DNA of 64,000 nucleotides from Cedecea neteri NBRC 105707 = ATCC 33855 (GTDB lineage: Bacteria > Pseudomonadota > Gammaproteobacteria > Enterobacterales > Enterobacteriaceae), in contig NZ_BCTL01000038.1 in the NCBI RefSeq assembly GCF_001571265.1, positions 1-64,000 on the forward strand, read 5' to 3'. The notes under the pieces are model-generated. The model ran no database searches. It was given only the letters and a program-made list of their open reading frames with translations, and was not told where the DNA came from. The position numbers were made by a program, and so were the translations under genes. How positions within the stretch are numbered: the first letter of the stretch is position 1; every line of letters begins with the position of its first letter. Shown here piece by piece: positions 40,815-50,515 of the stretch.

Positions 40815-41720
40815 ATGAGCCGCAGCTTTATTAAAAAAGAGGGCGTAGCCCAATCCAGCCTGGCCCGTTATTTACTGGGTGAGAAATGTGGTAACAGGCT
40901 GAAAACCATAGATGAATTAGCAGGTGAATGCGGCTTTTCAGTTGGCCTGACGCAGGCCGCTTTGAAGACGCTGGAGAAGGCCGGGGCCGTGAGCGTTGAA
41001 CGCCGCGGCCGCAACGGTAGTTACCTGTTGAGTATGGATAACAAAGCCCTATTGGCGTTCGCAGATATCGGCAATGTAGTGTGTGCTATGCCGCTGCCGT
41101 ACACCCGACTTTATGAAGGGCTTGCCAGCGGCTTGAAGGCGCAGTTTGACGGGATCCCGTTTTATTACGCCCACATGCGTGGGTCGGATGTTCGCGTGGA
41201 ATGTCTGCTGAATGGCGTTTATGACCTGGCCGTCGTGTCCAGGCTGGCAGCAGACAGCTACCTCAGCAACCCGGATCTTTTTATCGCGCTGGCGCTGGGG
41301 CCGCACACCTACGTGGGCGAGCACAAGTTGATTTGTCGCGCCGGGCAGCAGGAAAGTATCCGCCGCATTGGGATTGACCCACGTTCGGCGGATCAGCGCA
41401 TCATGACGGATGTTTATTTCGCCGGGCAGGATGTGGAATTGCTCGACGTGTCGTACCACGAGTGCCTGCACAGAATCGCAAAAGGCAGCGTGGATGCGGT
41501 GATTTGGAACGTCAGCAACGAGGCCGACCTGACGGCGCTGGGGCTGACCGCACTCCCGTTAAACGGGGACAAATGCTTCCTGGCTGCATCGGAAGCGGTG
41601 GTGCTGACGCGCAGCGAAGATATCCCCATTCAGCAATTGCTGAGAACGGTGGTGGATAAGAATGCGCTGCTGACTCATCAGCAAAGCGTGCTGAGTGGTG
41701 AACAGGAACCAAGCTATTGA
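40815..41720 (+). CDS. yhfZ: YhfZ, winged-helix transcriptional regulator with effector domain
   Basis: This protein is 301 residues, as in E. coli YhfZ. A winged-helix DNA-binding domain lies at about 14-72 (RLKTIDELAGECGFSVGLTQ...RRGRNGSYLL). The carboxy part resembles a periplasmic-binding-like effector domain and probably senses a pathway metabolite. It starts an eight-gene operon running to yhfS. The ligand and targets are unknown; autoregulation through the adjacent inverted repeat is inferred. Confidence 0.88.
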   Translation: MSRSFIKKEGVAQSSLARYLLGEKCGNRLKTIDELAGECGFSVGLTQAALKTLEKAGAVSVERRGRNGSYLLSMDNKALLAFADIGNVVCAMPLPYTRLYEGLASGLKAQFDGIPFYYAHMRGSDVRVECLLNGVYDLAVVSRLAADSYLSNPDLFIALALGPHTYVGEHKLICRAGQQESIRRIGIDPRSADQRIMTDVYFAGQDVELLDVSYHECLHRIAKGSVDAVIWNVSNEADLTALGLTALPLNGDKCFLAASEAVVLTRSEDIPIQQLLRTVVDKNALLTHQQSVLSGEQEPSY

Positions 41721-41734
41721 CAGAGGTAATCAGT

Positions 41735-42091
41735 ATGGAAGACCGGCTCAATCTGCTGTGTGAGGCAGGCGTCATCGACCGGGATATTTGTGATGGCATG
41801 AAAGCTGTGGTGACGCAGCTGGAGACTCACTGGGCTATCCCGCTACAGAACGACCAGGGGGCAATGGCAATCACCCACATGGCTAACGCGCTGATGCGCA
41901 GCCGTCGGGGTGAGGAAGTCGGTCCGTTGGATGACGAACTGTTGGCGGAGATTAAAGCCGACAGCGTATTTGGTGAAGTTGAGCAGGCCCACCACGCATT
42001 GCTGGCGCCGTTCAACGTGCAGATGCATCCGAACGAAGAAGGGTACCTGCTCGCCAACCTGTTTAGCCTGTGGCTGATTCATAAGAGCTAA
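41735..42091 (+). CDS. yhfY: YhfY, PRD-like protein
   Basis: This gene encodes 118 residues from the ATG at 41735, preceded by GAGGT. The E. coli homologue is annotated as a PRD-domain protein. PRD domains sense phosphotransferase-system phosphorylation when part of larger regulators. Here the domain stands alone (conserved His in ETHWAI and THMANALMR). It lies 14 bp after yhfZ, so it may modulate it. Function is unknown. Confidence 0.82.
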   Translation: MEDRLNLLCEAGVIDRDICDGMKAVVTQLETHWAIPLQNDQGAMAITHMANALMRSRRGEEVGPLDDELLAEIKADSVFGEVEQAHHALLAPFNVQMHPNEEGYLLANLFSLWLIHKS

Positions 42092-42119
42092 CGGATTTGT
42101 TTGCAGCGGTTTTTCTCAA

Positions 42120-42149
42120 CTTAAATATTCAAAAAAATGATTATTTAAG
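42120..42149. promoter_or_regulatory. Perfect 8-bp inverted repeat between yhfY and yhfX
   Basis: CTTAAATA (42120-42127) and TATTTAAG (42142-42149) flank a 14-base AT-rich spacer, 30 bp before yhfX. This is the only real gap in the yhf operon (88 bp). It may be an internal promoter or second operator; like the site before yhfZ it contains TATTCA. Confidence 0.45.
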
Positions 42150-42179
42150 AAGTTTATTTCTCAGGTCGCGAGGCAAGGC

Positions 42180-43352
42180 ATGTTTATTGAGGCACTCAAG
42201 GCACAGAACCCGGCGTTGATTGATGCGGCCAGAACCCTTTGGCGGCAGGGCGCGGTGCTCCCCGATACCTGGATTATCGATGTCGATCAGGTTCTGGAGA
42301 ATGGTCGGAAACTGCTCGCGGCTGCGCGGAAGCACGGCATCACGCTCTACTTTATGACCAAGCAAGTAGGACGTAACCCGTGGCTTGCCAACAAGCTGGT
42401 TGAGCTGGGCTTTAAAGGTGCCGTGGCCGTTGATTTTAAAGAAGCCCGCACGCTGCGCGAAGCCAATGTGCCCGTTTCGCATGTGGGCCATCTGGTGCAG
42501 GTGCCGGTGGCTCTGGTTGAAGAGAATGTGAACGGCGGGACGGAAATTATCACCTTGTTCTCGCTGGAAAAAGCCCGTGAAGTCTCGGATGCCGCGCTGG
42601 CGAGCGGGCGCGTTCAGGCGGTGATGCTGAAGGTGTTTGCCGACTACGACCGGCTTTATCCGGGTCAGGAATCCGGTTTTCCGCTCATAGAGCTGGATGA
42701 TGTGGTGCACAAAATTCGTGAAATGCCGGGAATTCGGCTTGCCGGGCTGACGCATTTTCCCTGTCTGCTCTGGAACGAAGAGCAGCAACAGACGCAGCCA
42801 ACCCGCAACCTGATGACGCTGCTTAAGGCCCGGGATTTGCTGCACGAGCAGGGGATTGAGATCGAGCAAATCAACGCGCCCTCGGCCTCAAGCTGCAGCA
42901 CTTTCCCGATTCTGGCTGAGCACGGGGTAACGCATGCCGAACCGGGCCATGCGCTAACCGGCACCATCCCGGCGAACCAGCATGGCGATCAGCCGGAGGC
43001 CATAGCCATGCTCTATCTGACGGAGGTTTCTCACCAGTTTCAGGGCAAAAGCTATTGCTATGGCGGGGGGTATTATCGCCGTGGCCATGCGCAGAATGCG
43101 CTGGTGTTAAGCAGTGATGCACGGCCCGAGCAGGCACGATTGCTGCCGCCAGACAGCACCAGCATTGATTATCACCTGGCGCTGGAAGGCCGCTATCCCG
43201 TTGGCAGCCCGGTGGTGATGTGCTTCCGCACGCAGATTTTTGTTACCCGCAGCGATGTGGCGCTGGTGTCCGGCATCCAGAGCGGGAACCCGGTACTCGA
43301 AGCGCTGTACGACAGCCTTGGTCATCCAATTCCGGGAGGTCAACATGAGTAA
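42180..43352 (+). CDS. yhfX: YhfX, PLP-dependent alanine racemase-like enzyme
   Basis: This protein of 390 residues belongs to the alanine-racemase amino-terminal barrel family. The predicted PLP lysine is Lys61 ([10 protein letters not shown]). A cysteine/serine-rich loop APSASSCST and the metal- or substrate-site [17 protein letters not shown] are seen near the end. The substrate is unknown; racemisation or decarboxylation of an amino-acid derivative is possible. It overlaps yhfW by eight bases. Confidence 0.85.
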   Translation: MFIEALKAQNPALIDAARTLWRQGAVLPDTWIIDVDQVLENGRKLLAAARKHGITLYFMTKQVGRNPWLANKLVELGFKGAVAVDFKEARTLREANVPVSHVGHLVQVPVALVEENVNGGTEIITLFSLEKAREVSDAALASGRVQAVMLKVFADYDRLYPGQESGFPLIELDDVVHKIREMPGIRLAGLTHFPCLLWNEEQQQTQPTRNLMTLLKARDLLHEQGIEIEQINAPSASSCSTFPILAEHGVTHAEPGHALTGTIPANQHGDQPEAIAMLYLTEVSHQFQGKSYCYGGGYYRRGHAQNALVLSSDARPEQARLLPPDSTSIDYHLALEGRYPVGSPVVMCFRTQIFVTRSDVALVSGIQSGNPVLEALYDSLGHPIPGGQHE

Positions 43353-44589
43353 GTTTCTGGTGCTGGTGATAGACAGTTTCGGCGTGGGCGCGATGGACGA
43401 TGTGCCGGAGGTCAGACCGCAGGACATCGGGGCGAATACCTGCGGGCACATTTTGCAGCATTTTCCTGAACTGCGCTTACCCACGCTTGAGAAGCTAGGG
43501 CTGATAAACGCGCTGGGCTTTGCTGCCAACGTTATGCAGGCGAACGTCGATGCAGTCTATGGTACCGCGGCGCTGCAGCATGAAGGCGGCGACACCTTTA
43601 TGGGCCATCAGGAAATTTTGGGTACGCGGCCACAAACTCCGCTACGTATGCCGTTTTCAGCAGTGATCGACGACGTTGAACGTGAGCTGATTGGTGCTGG
43701 CTGGCAGGTTGAACGCAAAGGCGCTGAGCTGCAGTTTTTGTGGGTAAACCAGGCCGTGGCCGTGGGCGATAATCTTGAGGCCGATCTCGGGCAGGTGTTT
43801 AACATTAGCGGCAATCTCAGCGCTATACCGTTTGAGCAGGTCCGCGCCATTGGCGAAGCGGTGCGCCGCTGCGTCAAAGTGGGTCGAGTCATTGCCTTTG
43901 GCGGCCTGCTTGAGAGTAGCGAACAGCTGATCGACGCCGCTGAAGAAAAACAGGGCCTTTATATCGGCATTAATGCGCCGCGTTCCGGGGTATACAAAAG
44001 TGGGTTCCAGGTCGTGCATATGGGCTACGGCGTGGATGCCAGCGTTCAGGCTCCGCAGCAGCTGCATCAGGTCGGGGTTAAAACCGTGTTGGTGGGCAAA
44101 GTGGCCGACATTGCGATTAACCCACACGGCATCAGCTACCAGAATCTGGTCGACTCCCAGAGCATCCTTGATATCACCCGGGATGAGCTGAATAAACCCG
44201 GTAGCGCGTTTATTTGTACCAATATTCAGGAAACCGACCTGGCGGGCCATGCCGAAGACGTTGCGCGCTACGCCGAGCGGCTTGAGCTGGTAGATAAAAA
44301 TCTGGCTTTGCTGATGGCGGATATGCAGGCGGGGGACTGCCTGGTGGTGATGGCCGACCACGGGAACGATCCGACGATTGGTCACAGCAAGCACACCCGT
44401 GAAAACGTCCCTTTGCTGGTGTGGCAGCCTGGCATAACGGGCGCTTATCTGGGCGCACGCGCTACGCTTTCTGATGTAGGCGCAACGGTTTGTGACTTTT
44501 TTCGGGCAGTTGCGCCGCAGAACGGAACGTCGTTCTTGCCGCTGCTGAATATCTCTTCAACGCGTGGAGCGAATCATGACGGGGCATAA
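43345..44589 (+). CDS. yhfW: YhfW, phosphopentomutase-like metalloenzyme
   Basis: This protein of 414 residues starts at the ATG at 43345, after GGGAGG. It is an alkaline-phosphatase-superfamily enzyme close to DeoB phosphopentomutase. Asp10 (VIDSFGVG), Thr84 ([10 protein letters not shown], equivalent to the DeoB phosphothreonine) and the late metal-binding [17 protein letters not shown] are all present. It likely moves a phosphoryl group on a sugar or related molecule; the substrate is unknown. It is not deoB, which belongs to the deo operon. Confidence 0.87.
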   Translation: MSKFLVLVIDSFGVGAMDDVPEVRPQDIGANTCGHILQHFPELRLPTLEKLGLINALGFAANVMQANVDAVYGTAALQHEGGDTFMGHQEILGTRPQTPLRMPFSAVIDDVERELIGAGWQVERKGAELQFLWVNQAVAVGDNLEADLGQVFNISGNLSAIPFEQVRAIGEAVRRCVKVGRVIAFGGLLESSEQLIDAAEEKQGLYIGINAPRSGVYKSGFQVVHMGYGVDASVQAPQQLHQVGVKTVLVGKVADIAINPHGISYQNLVDSQSILDITRDELNKPGSAFICTNIQETDLAGHAEDVARYAERLELVDKNLALLMADMQAGDCLVVMADHGNDPTIGHSKHTRENVPLLVWQPGITGAYLGARATLSDVGATVCDFFRAVAPQNGTSFLPLLNISSTRGANHDGA

Positions 44590-45466
44590 GCATATCGATC
44601 CATCGGGCTATACCTATGCCCATGAGCATCTTCATATCGATCTTTCCAGCTTCAAGGACAACATCGATTGCCGTCTGGATCAGTACGAACTGATTTGCGG
44701 TGAAATGAAGTCACTCTACGCGCAGGGTGTGCGCAATATCATAGAAATGACCAACCGCTATATGGGGCGTAACCCTCAGTTTATGCTGGATATCATGCGT
44801 CATACCGGAATGAACGTGATGGCCTGCACCGGTTATTATCAGCATGATTTCTTCCCGCCGCACGTGGCTACCACGCCGGTGAAAGTGCTGGCGCAGGAGA
44901 TGATCGATGAAATTGATATCGGTATCGACGGCACGGCGTTAAAAGCCGGGATCATCGCGGAAATAGGGTCCAGCGTTGACGTTATCACCCCGGTAGAAAA
45001 GCGAGTTTTCCAGGCGGCGGCCATTGCGCATCATGAAACTGGCAGGCCGATCTCTACCCACACGTCATTCAGTACCATGGGCCTTGAACAGCTTGCGTTG
45101 CTGAAGTCATGGTGCGTGGATCTTTCCCGCGTCACTATCGGCCACTGTGACCTGAAAGACAATCTGGACAATATCCTGCGGATGATCGATCAGGGTGCCT
45201 ACGTGCAGTTCGATACCATCGGCAAAAACAGCTATTACCCGGACGAAAAACGCATTGCGATGCTGAGCGCGCTCAAAGAGCGCGGCCTGCTCGACCACGT
45301 CATGCTGTCGATGGACATTACTCGTCGCTCCCATTTAAAAGCGAACGGCGGGCCAGGTTTTGATTATTTGCTTACCACGTTTGTGCCGATGCTGCTGGAG
45401 GCCGGTTTCAGCCAGCCAGACATCGATTTGATGTTACGTGACAACCCCTCTGTCTTCTATAAGTAA
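44576..45466 (+). CDS. php: Php (YhfV), phosphotriesterase homology protein
   Basis: This 296-residue member of the amidohydrolase/phosphotriesterase family has a binuclear metal site. Predicted ligands are His16 and His18 (AHEHLHID), Glu129 (AEIGSS, in place of the carbamylated Lys of true phosphotriesterase), His162 (STHTSF), His190 (GHCDL) and Asp247 (SMDITRR). E. coli PHP has a solved structure but no known physiological substrate. A start at 44576 follows GTGGAGCG; it overlaps yhfW by 14 bp. Confidence 0.9.
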   Translation: MTGHKHIDPSGYTYAHEHLHIDLSSFKDNIDCRLDQYELICGEMKSLYAQGVRNIIEMTNRYMGRNPQFMLDIMRHTGMNVMACTGYYQHDFFPPHVATTPVKVLAQEMIDEIDIGIDGTALKAGIIAEIGSSVDVITPVEKRVFQAAAIAHHETGRPISTHTSFSTMGLEQLALLKSWCVDLSRVTIGHCDLKDNLDNILRMIDQGAYVQFDTIGKNSYYPDEKRIAMLSALKERGLLDHVMLSMDITRRSHLKANGGPGFDYLLTTFVPMLLEAGFSQPDIDLMLRDNPSVFYK

Positions 45467-45475
45467 GGATTTTCC

Positions 45476-45829
45476 ATGAAAAAGATCGGTGTCGCTGGCT
45501 TACAGCGCGAACTCATCAAACAAACCATCGAAACCGCCGCGCCCGGCAGCTTCGAAGTGTTTATCTATAACGACATGGACGCCGCGCTGAAGGTGAAATC
45601 CGGCCAGCTTGATTACTACATTGGGGCCTGTAATACCGGGGCGGGTGCGGCGCTGTCTATCGCCATCGCGGTGATCGGCTACAACCGCAGCTGTACCATC
45701 GCCAAGCCCGGTATCAAAGCCAAAGAAGAGCAAATCGCCCGCCTGGTCTCAGAAGGCAAAGTGGCGTTTGGGCTTTCCGTGGAGCATATCGAGCATGCCA
45801 TCCCGCTGCTGGTTAACCATTTAAAATAA
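45476..45829 (+). CDS. yhfU: YhfU, small glycine-rich protein (DUF2620)
   Basis: This 117-residue protein (same length as in E. coli) has an alpha/beta pattern with a glycine-rich loop GACNTGAGAALSIAIAVIG. No catalytic motif is recognised. It lies nine bases after php and ten before yhfT. A cytosolic subunit working with the membrane protein YhfT is an inference from adjacency and from its PTS-IIB-like size. Confidence 0.82.
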   Translation: MKKIGVAGLQRELIKQTIETAAPGSFEVFIYNDMDAALKVKSGQLDYYIGACNTGAGAALSIAIAVIGYNRSCTIAKPGIKAKEEQIARLVSEGKVAFGLSVEHIEHAIPLLVNHLK

Positions 45830-45839
45830 AGGCATCCGT

Positions 45840-47144
45840 ATGGAATTCTATCTTCACCTTGCTGTTGTTGCCTTGCTGACCGGGATGACGGCTTTACTGG
45901 CGCACCGCTCAGCGGCGGTATTTCATGACGGGATTCGACCGATTCTGCCCCAGCTTATTGAAGGCAATATGAACCGCCGCGAGGCGGGCAGTATCGCCTT
46001 CGGCCTGAGCATCGGCTTTGTGGCTTCGGTCGGGATCTCTTTTACCCTGAAAACCGGGCTGCTCAACAGCTGGCTGCTGTTCTTGCCGACCGACATTCTC
46101 GGCGTGCTGGCGGCCAACAGCGTGCTGGCCTTTGGGCTTGGCGCCGTCTGGGGGATTCTGATCCTCACTTGCCTGGTGCCGGTGAACCACCTGCTGACCG
46201 CGCTGCCGGTTGATGTTCTCGGGTCGTTGGGTGAATTGAGTTCCCCGGTGGTATCAGCCTTTGCGCTGTTCCCATTGGTAGCGATTTTCTACCAGTTTGG
46301 CTGGAAGAACAGCCTGTTCGCGGCGGTGGTTGTGCTGCTAACCCGCGTGCTGGTAGTGCGTTTCTTCCCGCAGCTGAACCCGGAATCCATCGAGATTTTC
46401 GTCGGCATGATTATGCTACTGGCGATTGCGATTTTTCAGGACCTGCGCGCTCGCGATAAGCATGAGCACGATGCTCACGGGCAGTCGGTATTTGAGGAGC
46501 GTACCTCGAGAATTATTAAAAATCTGCCTTATATCGCCATCGTTGGCGGCCTGATCGCCACCGTTGCCAGCATGAAGCTCTTTGCAGGTAGCGAGGTGTC
46601 TATCTTTACGCTGGAAAAAGCCTACAAGATTGGCCTCGACCCGACCCAGTCCCAGAGCCTGATAGATCAGGCCGCGCTGGCCGAGTTTATGCGTGGCCTT
46701 GGCTTTGTGCCGATGATTGCCACGACGGCGCTGGCGACCGGCGTTTATGCCGTGGCGGGGTTCACCTTTGTTTTTGCCGTAGGCTATCTGATTGCTAACC
46801 CGCTGCTCGCTTTTGTGGTCGGGGCGCTGGTGATTTCTGCCGAAGTCCTGCTGCTTCGCTCCATCGGGAAATGGCTGGGGCGCTATCCTTCGGTACGCAA
46901 CGCCTCGGACAATATCCGTAACGCGATGAACATGCTGATGGAGATGGCGCTGCTGATTGGCTCTATTTTTGCCGCCATCAAGATGGCGGGGTATACCGGC
47001 TTCACCATCGCGACGGCGCTGTACTTCCTCAACGAATCGCTGGGTCGCCCGGTGCAGAAAATGGCCGCGCCGGTTGTGGCGGTGATGATCACCGGCATTG
47101 TGCTGAATATTCTCTTCTTCTGCGGCCTGTTTATCCCGGCCTAA
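45840..47144 (+). CDS. yhfT: YhfT, polytopic inner-membrane protein, putative transporter
   Basis: YhfT has 434 residues and about ten to eleven hydrophobic helices, with a charged cytoplasmic loop near residues 205-225 (RARDKHEHDAHGQSVFEERTS). It is annotated only as an inner-membrane protein in E. coli. Its place among metabolic enzymes suggests it imports the operon's substrate; the substrate is unknown. Confidence 0.85.
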   Translation: MEFYLHLAVVALLTGMTALLAHRSAAVFHDGIRPILPQLIEGNMNRREAGSIAFGLSIGFVASVGISFTLKTGLLNSWLLFLPTDILGVLAANSVLAFGLGAVWGILILTCLVPVNHLLTALPVDVLGSLGELSSPVVSAFALFPLVAIFYQFGWKNSLFAAVVVLLTRVLVVRFFPQLNPESIEIFVGMIMLLAIAIFQDLRARDKHEHDAHGQSVFEERTSRIIKNLPYIAIVGGLIATVASMKLFAGSEVSIFTLEKAYKIGLDPTQSQSLIDQAALAEFMRGLGFVPMIATTALATGVYAVAGFTFVFAVGYLIANPLLAFVVGALVISAEVLLLRSIGKWLGRYPSVRNASDNIRNAMNMLMEMALLIGSIFAAIKMAGYTGFTIATALYFLNESLGRPVQKMAAPVVAVMITGIVLNILFFCGLFIPA

Positions 47145-47154
47145 GGGAGGTTGT

Positions 47155-48246
47155 GTGGAAAGCTCGCCGTTGCAAAGCCTGAGCCTGGCTCAGGCGCAGC
47201 AAAAGCAGTTTCGGCTGGTGGATATTATATGTCGGCATTTTCCCGGCGCTGATTTTCTCAGCCAGGGCGATGTCGGCCTGGTATCCGGCCTCAATCAGCC
47301 AAAAACCACGCAGCGGGTTGAGGCGGTTCTGGCCGACTTCTTCTCTGCGCCGGCCGCCGCGCTAGTGCAGGGGGCCGGCACCGGGGCTATTCGCAGCGGG
47401 CTGGCGGCGTTGTTAAAGGCGGGCGATAAGCTACTGATTCATCAGGCGCCTCTGTACCCTACCACGGCGGTTATTGCCGAACAGATGGGGCTGGAGCTGA
47501 TTCGGGCAGATTTCAATCAGCTAAATGAAGTTGAAGCTGCCATTTCCACGTATCGCCCGGCCGCAGCGTTGATTCAGCATACCCGCCAGACATTGGATGA
47601 TGCCTATCGGCTCGCTGAGGTGGTGGCCTGTTTCAATCGGCAGGCTTTACCTTCGTTGGCGGACGATAACTATGCGGTGATGAAGGTCGATAAAATCGGC
47701 TGCGAATGCGGATCGACGCTGTCGACCTTCTCCTGCTTTAAGCTGTTTGGTCCTGCTGGCGTGGGCGTTGTGGTCGGCGATAAATCGGCCGTTCAGACCG
47801 TGCGTCAGAGCATGTACTCCGGTGGCAGCCAGGTACAGGGTTTTCAGGCTATGGAGGTGCTGCGCGGGTTAGTCTTTGCCCCGGTGATGCATGCCGTTCA
47901 GGCGCAGGTTAACGATGCGCTGGTTGAGCTCCTGTCGCAAGGGGCTGTGCCTCAGGTTAAAAATGCGTTTATCGCCAACGCGCAGTCAAAGGTCCTGCTG
48001 GTCGAGTTTCATCAGCCGATTGCCGAAAAGGTGCTGGCCGCCGCGCAGAAGTTGGGGGCTTTGCCTTATCCGGTGGGTGCAGAATCTAAGTATGAAATCC
48101 CGCCGCTCTTTTATCGGCTATCCGGGACGTTCAGGCAGGCTGAACCAGCTCTTGAGAAGCGGATGATTCGCATCAACCCGAACCGCAGCGGCGCAGAAAC
48201 CGTGCTGAGAATTTTGCGGGAAAGCTGCGCAGAGGCAGACAAGTAA
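47155..48246 (+). CDS. yhfS: YhfS, PLP-dependent aminotransferase-like enzyme
   Basis: This 363-residue fold-type I PLP enzyme starts with GTG after GGGAGG. The predicted Schiff-base lysine is Lys196 (CFKLFGPAG) and the pyridine-nitrogen Asp lies in LADDNY (170-171). Substrate is unknown; transamination, lyase or cystathionine-type chemistry are possible. It ends the operon before a terminator shared with cysG. Confidence 0.85.
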   Translation: MESSPLQSLSLAQAQQKQFRLVDIICRHFPGADFLSQGDVGLVSGLNQPKTTQRVEAVLADFFSAPAAALVQGAGTGAIRSGLAALLKAGDKLLIHQAPLYPTTAVIAEQMGLELIRADFNQLNEVEAAISTYRPAAALIQHTRQTLDDAYRLAEVVACFNRQALPSLADDNYAVMKVDKIGCECGSTLSTFSCFKLFGPAGVGVVVGDKSAVQTVRQSMYSGGSQVQGFQAMEVLRGLVFAPVMHAVQAQVNDALVELLSQGAVPQVKNAFIANAQSKVLLVEFHQPIAEKVLAAAQKLGALPYPVGAESKYEIPPLFYRLSGTFRQAEPALEKRMIRINPNRSGAETVLRILRESCAEADK

Positions 48247-48275
48247 AAGGGAGGCGAAAGCCTCCCTTGGTATTT
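48247..48275. terminator. Terminator between yhfS and cysG
   Basis: AAGGGAGGC (48247-48255), loop GAAA, GCCTCCCTT (48260-48268), followed by GGTATTT. It separates the convergent yhfS and cysG. Confidence 0.8.
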
Positions 48276-49653
48276 AGTGGTTTGAGAACCAGTTGAGCCT
48301 GTCTCGAAGGCCAACAACGCGCCCAACAATAATTAATGCCGGGCTACCGACCTGGGTGGCCAGCTCGCCTAATTGATTCAGAGTCCCGTCCACGACTCGC
48401 TGATTAACCGCCGTGCCGTTTTCCACCAGCGCCACCGGCATCGTCTCTTCCATGCCGTGTGCGATCAGCTGCTGCTGAATAGCAGAGGCCTGGTTAAGCC
48501 CCATGTAGAACACCAGCGTCTGTTTTTCTGCCGCCAGGTTAGCCCAGTCGAGCTCACCGCCGGTTTTCAAATGGCCGGTGACCAGGCGAACGCTTTGCGC
48601 GTAGTCCCGGTGCGTGAGCGGAATGCCGGAATAGGCGGAACAGCCGGAAGCAGCGGTAATTCCCGGCACGACGGAGAACGGGATCCCGCCGTTGCACAAA
48701 GTTTCCAGCTCTTCGCCGCCGCGCCCGAAGATAAACGGATCGCCGCCTTTCAGGCGCACGACGCGTTTGCCCTTTTGCGCTTCACGCAGCAGGATTTGGT
48801 TAATCTCTTCCTGCGGCACGCAGTGGTAGCCCGCGCGTTTGCCAACGAATACGCGGTCGGCATCGCGACGGACCAGGTTCATGATGTCATCCGACACCAG
48901 GCGGTCGTAAACCACCACGTCAGCCTGCTGGATTTGCTGCAGGCCTTTCAGCGTCAGCAAACCTGCATCGCCTGGGCCTGCGCCAACCAGCACAACTTCG
49001 CCGCGGTGATCGAGCGGGGTGGAGAATAGGGATTCCGTCTCTTTGTCAACGGCAAGTTGGTCTTCATTGGCCAGATACTGTGCCAGACGGTCATTGGTGA
49101 AGAACTTTTCCCAGAAACGGCGACGCTCGCCCATGGTGGCAAAAGTTTGCTTCACGCGGCCACGCAGCGTGCCCGCAAAGGCGGCGATTTTACCCAGATG
49201 CAGCGGCAGGCTGGCTTCCAGTTTTTCGCGGAGCAGTCGGGCCAGAACAGGGGAGGTACCGCCGGAAGAAACGGCGACCATCAGCGGGGAGCGGTCGATA
49301 ATCGACGGCATAATGAAGCTTGCCTGTTTCGGTGCATCGACCACGTTGCAGAAGATCCGGCGAGACTCGGCGGCATCGCTAACCTGCTGATTGACCTCAT
49401 CATCGTCGGTGGCGGCAATCGCCAGCCAGCTTTCGTCCAGCAGCGTTTCTGAGAACGTGCCTTCGGCCAGGGTCAGCATATTTTGCTCAGCCCACACCTT
49501 AAACTGTGGGCTGAACTCGAGGGCGTTAACGGTGATGCGCGCACCTGCCTCCAGCAATAAACGCGCTTTGCGTTCAGCGACGTCGCCCCCGCCTACCAGC
49601 AGGCAGGCGCGGCCACGTAACTGACAAAATATCGGCAGGTGATCCACGGTCAA
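48274..49653 (-). CDS. cysG: CysG, siroheme synthase
   Basis: CysG (459 residues) makes siroheme from uroporphyrinogen III for nitrite and sulfite reductases. The amino part (1-215) is the NAD-dependent dehydrogenase/ferrochelatase with [10 protein letters not shown] and [13 protein letters not shown] (its Ser is phosphorylated in Salmonella). The carboxy part (216-459) is the SAM methyltransferase with [14 protein letters not shown] and [20 protein letters not shown]. It lies seven bases after nirC, supplying cofactor for NirB. Confidence 0.97.
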   Translation of the reverse strand: MTVDHLPIFCQLRGRACLLVGGGDVAERKARLLLEAGARITVNALEFSPQFKVWAEQNMLTLAEGTFSETLLDESWLAIAATDDDEVNQQVSDAAESRRIFCNVVDAPKQASFIMPSIIDRSPLMVAVSSGGTSPVLARLLREKLEASLPLHLGKIAAFAGTLRGRVKQTFATMGERRRFWEKFFTNDRLAQYLANEDQLAVDKETESLFSTPLDHRGEVVLVGAGPGDAGLLTLKGLQQIQQADVVVYDRLVSDDIMNLVRRDADRVFVGKRAGYHCVPQEEINQILLREAQKGKRVVRLKGGDPFIFGRGGEELETLCNGGIPFSVVPGITAASGCSAYSGIPLTHRDYAQSVRLVTGHLKTGGELDWANLAAEKQTLVFYMGLNQASAIQQQLIAHGMEETMPVALVENGTAVNQRVVDGTLNQLGELATQVGSPALIIVGRVVGLRDRLNWFSNH

Positions 49654-49660
49654 TCCTCAA

Positions 49661-50467
49661 TTAATTACGGGCGGTTTCCGGTGCGCCTGCGGCGGCAGGC
49701 TGCGGACGTTCGGTTTTCGGCGTAGCATACCAATAACCCAGACCCATGAATACCACGCCGGAAAGGGTGTTCCCCAGCGTGACCCACAGCAGGTTATGGC
49801 CGATGCCGGACAGCGTATAAGCCTCGCTGTGGTGACCAAACCAGGACAGGGCAAACAGCGTCATGTTGGCGATGGAGTGCTCGTAGCCGGAGGCGATAAA
49901 CGCCAGCAGGCACCACCAGATGGCGATGAACTTCGCTGCCCCTTCGGTACGAATTGCCATCCAGATTGCCAGGCAAACCAGCCAGTTACACAGCGCCCCT
50001 TTAAAGAACAGAACCATCGCCGGCGCGGTGGTTTTTGCCAGCGCTACGGCGTGCACAATGCTGGTATCTACCGGCAACAGGCTACCGCCGCCCCAGCTAT
50101 ACAGCAGCGCAACAAACACCGAACCGACCAGGTTACCAAGCCAGGTTTGCGGCAGAATCGCCCACATCTGGCCGTGAGAGATGGTGCCGGCTTTCACGCC
50201 GAAGGTCAGGAACATGGTGTGGCCGGTAAACAGCTCGGAACCGGCGATAATCACTAGCGTCAGGGCTATCCCGAAGGTTGCGCCCATGACCAGCGGACGA
50301 ATGGACGGATCGAGTAAATTACCGAGGGTGAAAATCAGGATGATGCTAAGGCCAACGTAGGCGCCCGCCATGGCGGAACTCACCCAGAAGCCCAGAGGAT
50401 TCGTCCGCGAGAGACGGTTAATCCGCGCGGCATTCGCCGCACACTTATTGATGGTATCGGTGAACAT
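49661..50467 (-). CDS. nirC: NirC, nitrite channel
   Basis: NirC (268 residues) is a formate-nitrite transporter family channel with six membrane helices. It imports nitrite for NirBD. FNT signatures include GATFGIALTLVIIAGSELFTGH and FKGALCNWLVCLAIWM. It is separated from nirD by 155 bp carrying a repeat element, and lies seven bases before cysG. Confidence 0.96.
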   Translation of the reverse strand: MFTDTINKCAANAARINRLSRTNPLGFWVSSAMAGAYVGLSIILIFTLGNLLDPSIRPLVMGATFGIALTLVIIAGSELFTGHTMFLTFGVKAGTISHGQMWAILPQTWLGNLVGSVFVALLYSWGGGSLLPVDTSIVHAVALAKTTAPAMVLFFKGALCNWLVCLAIWMAIRTEGAAKFIAIWWCLLAFIASGYEHSIANMTLFALSWFGHHSEAYTLSGIGHNLLWVTLGNTLSGVVFMGLGYWYATPKTERPQPAAAGAPETARN

Positions 50468-50515
50468 TTTTGCTATCCCAATGAAGTTAAAAAAATAAAA
50501 ATCAAAAATAAATGT

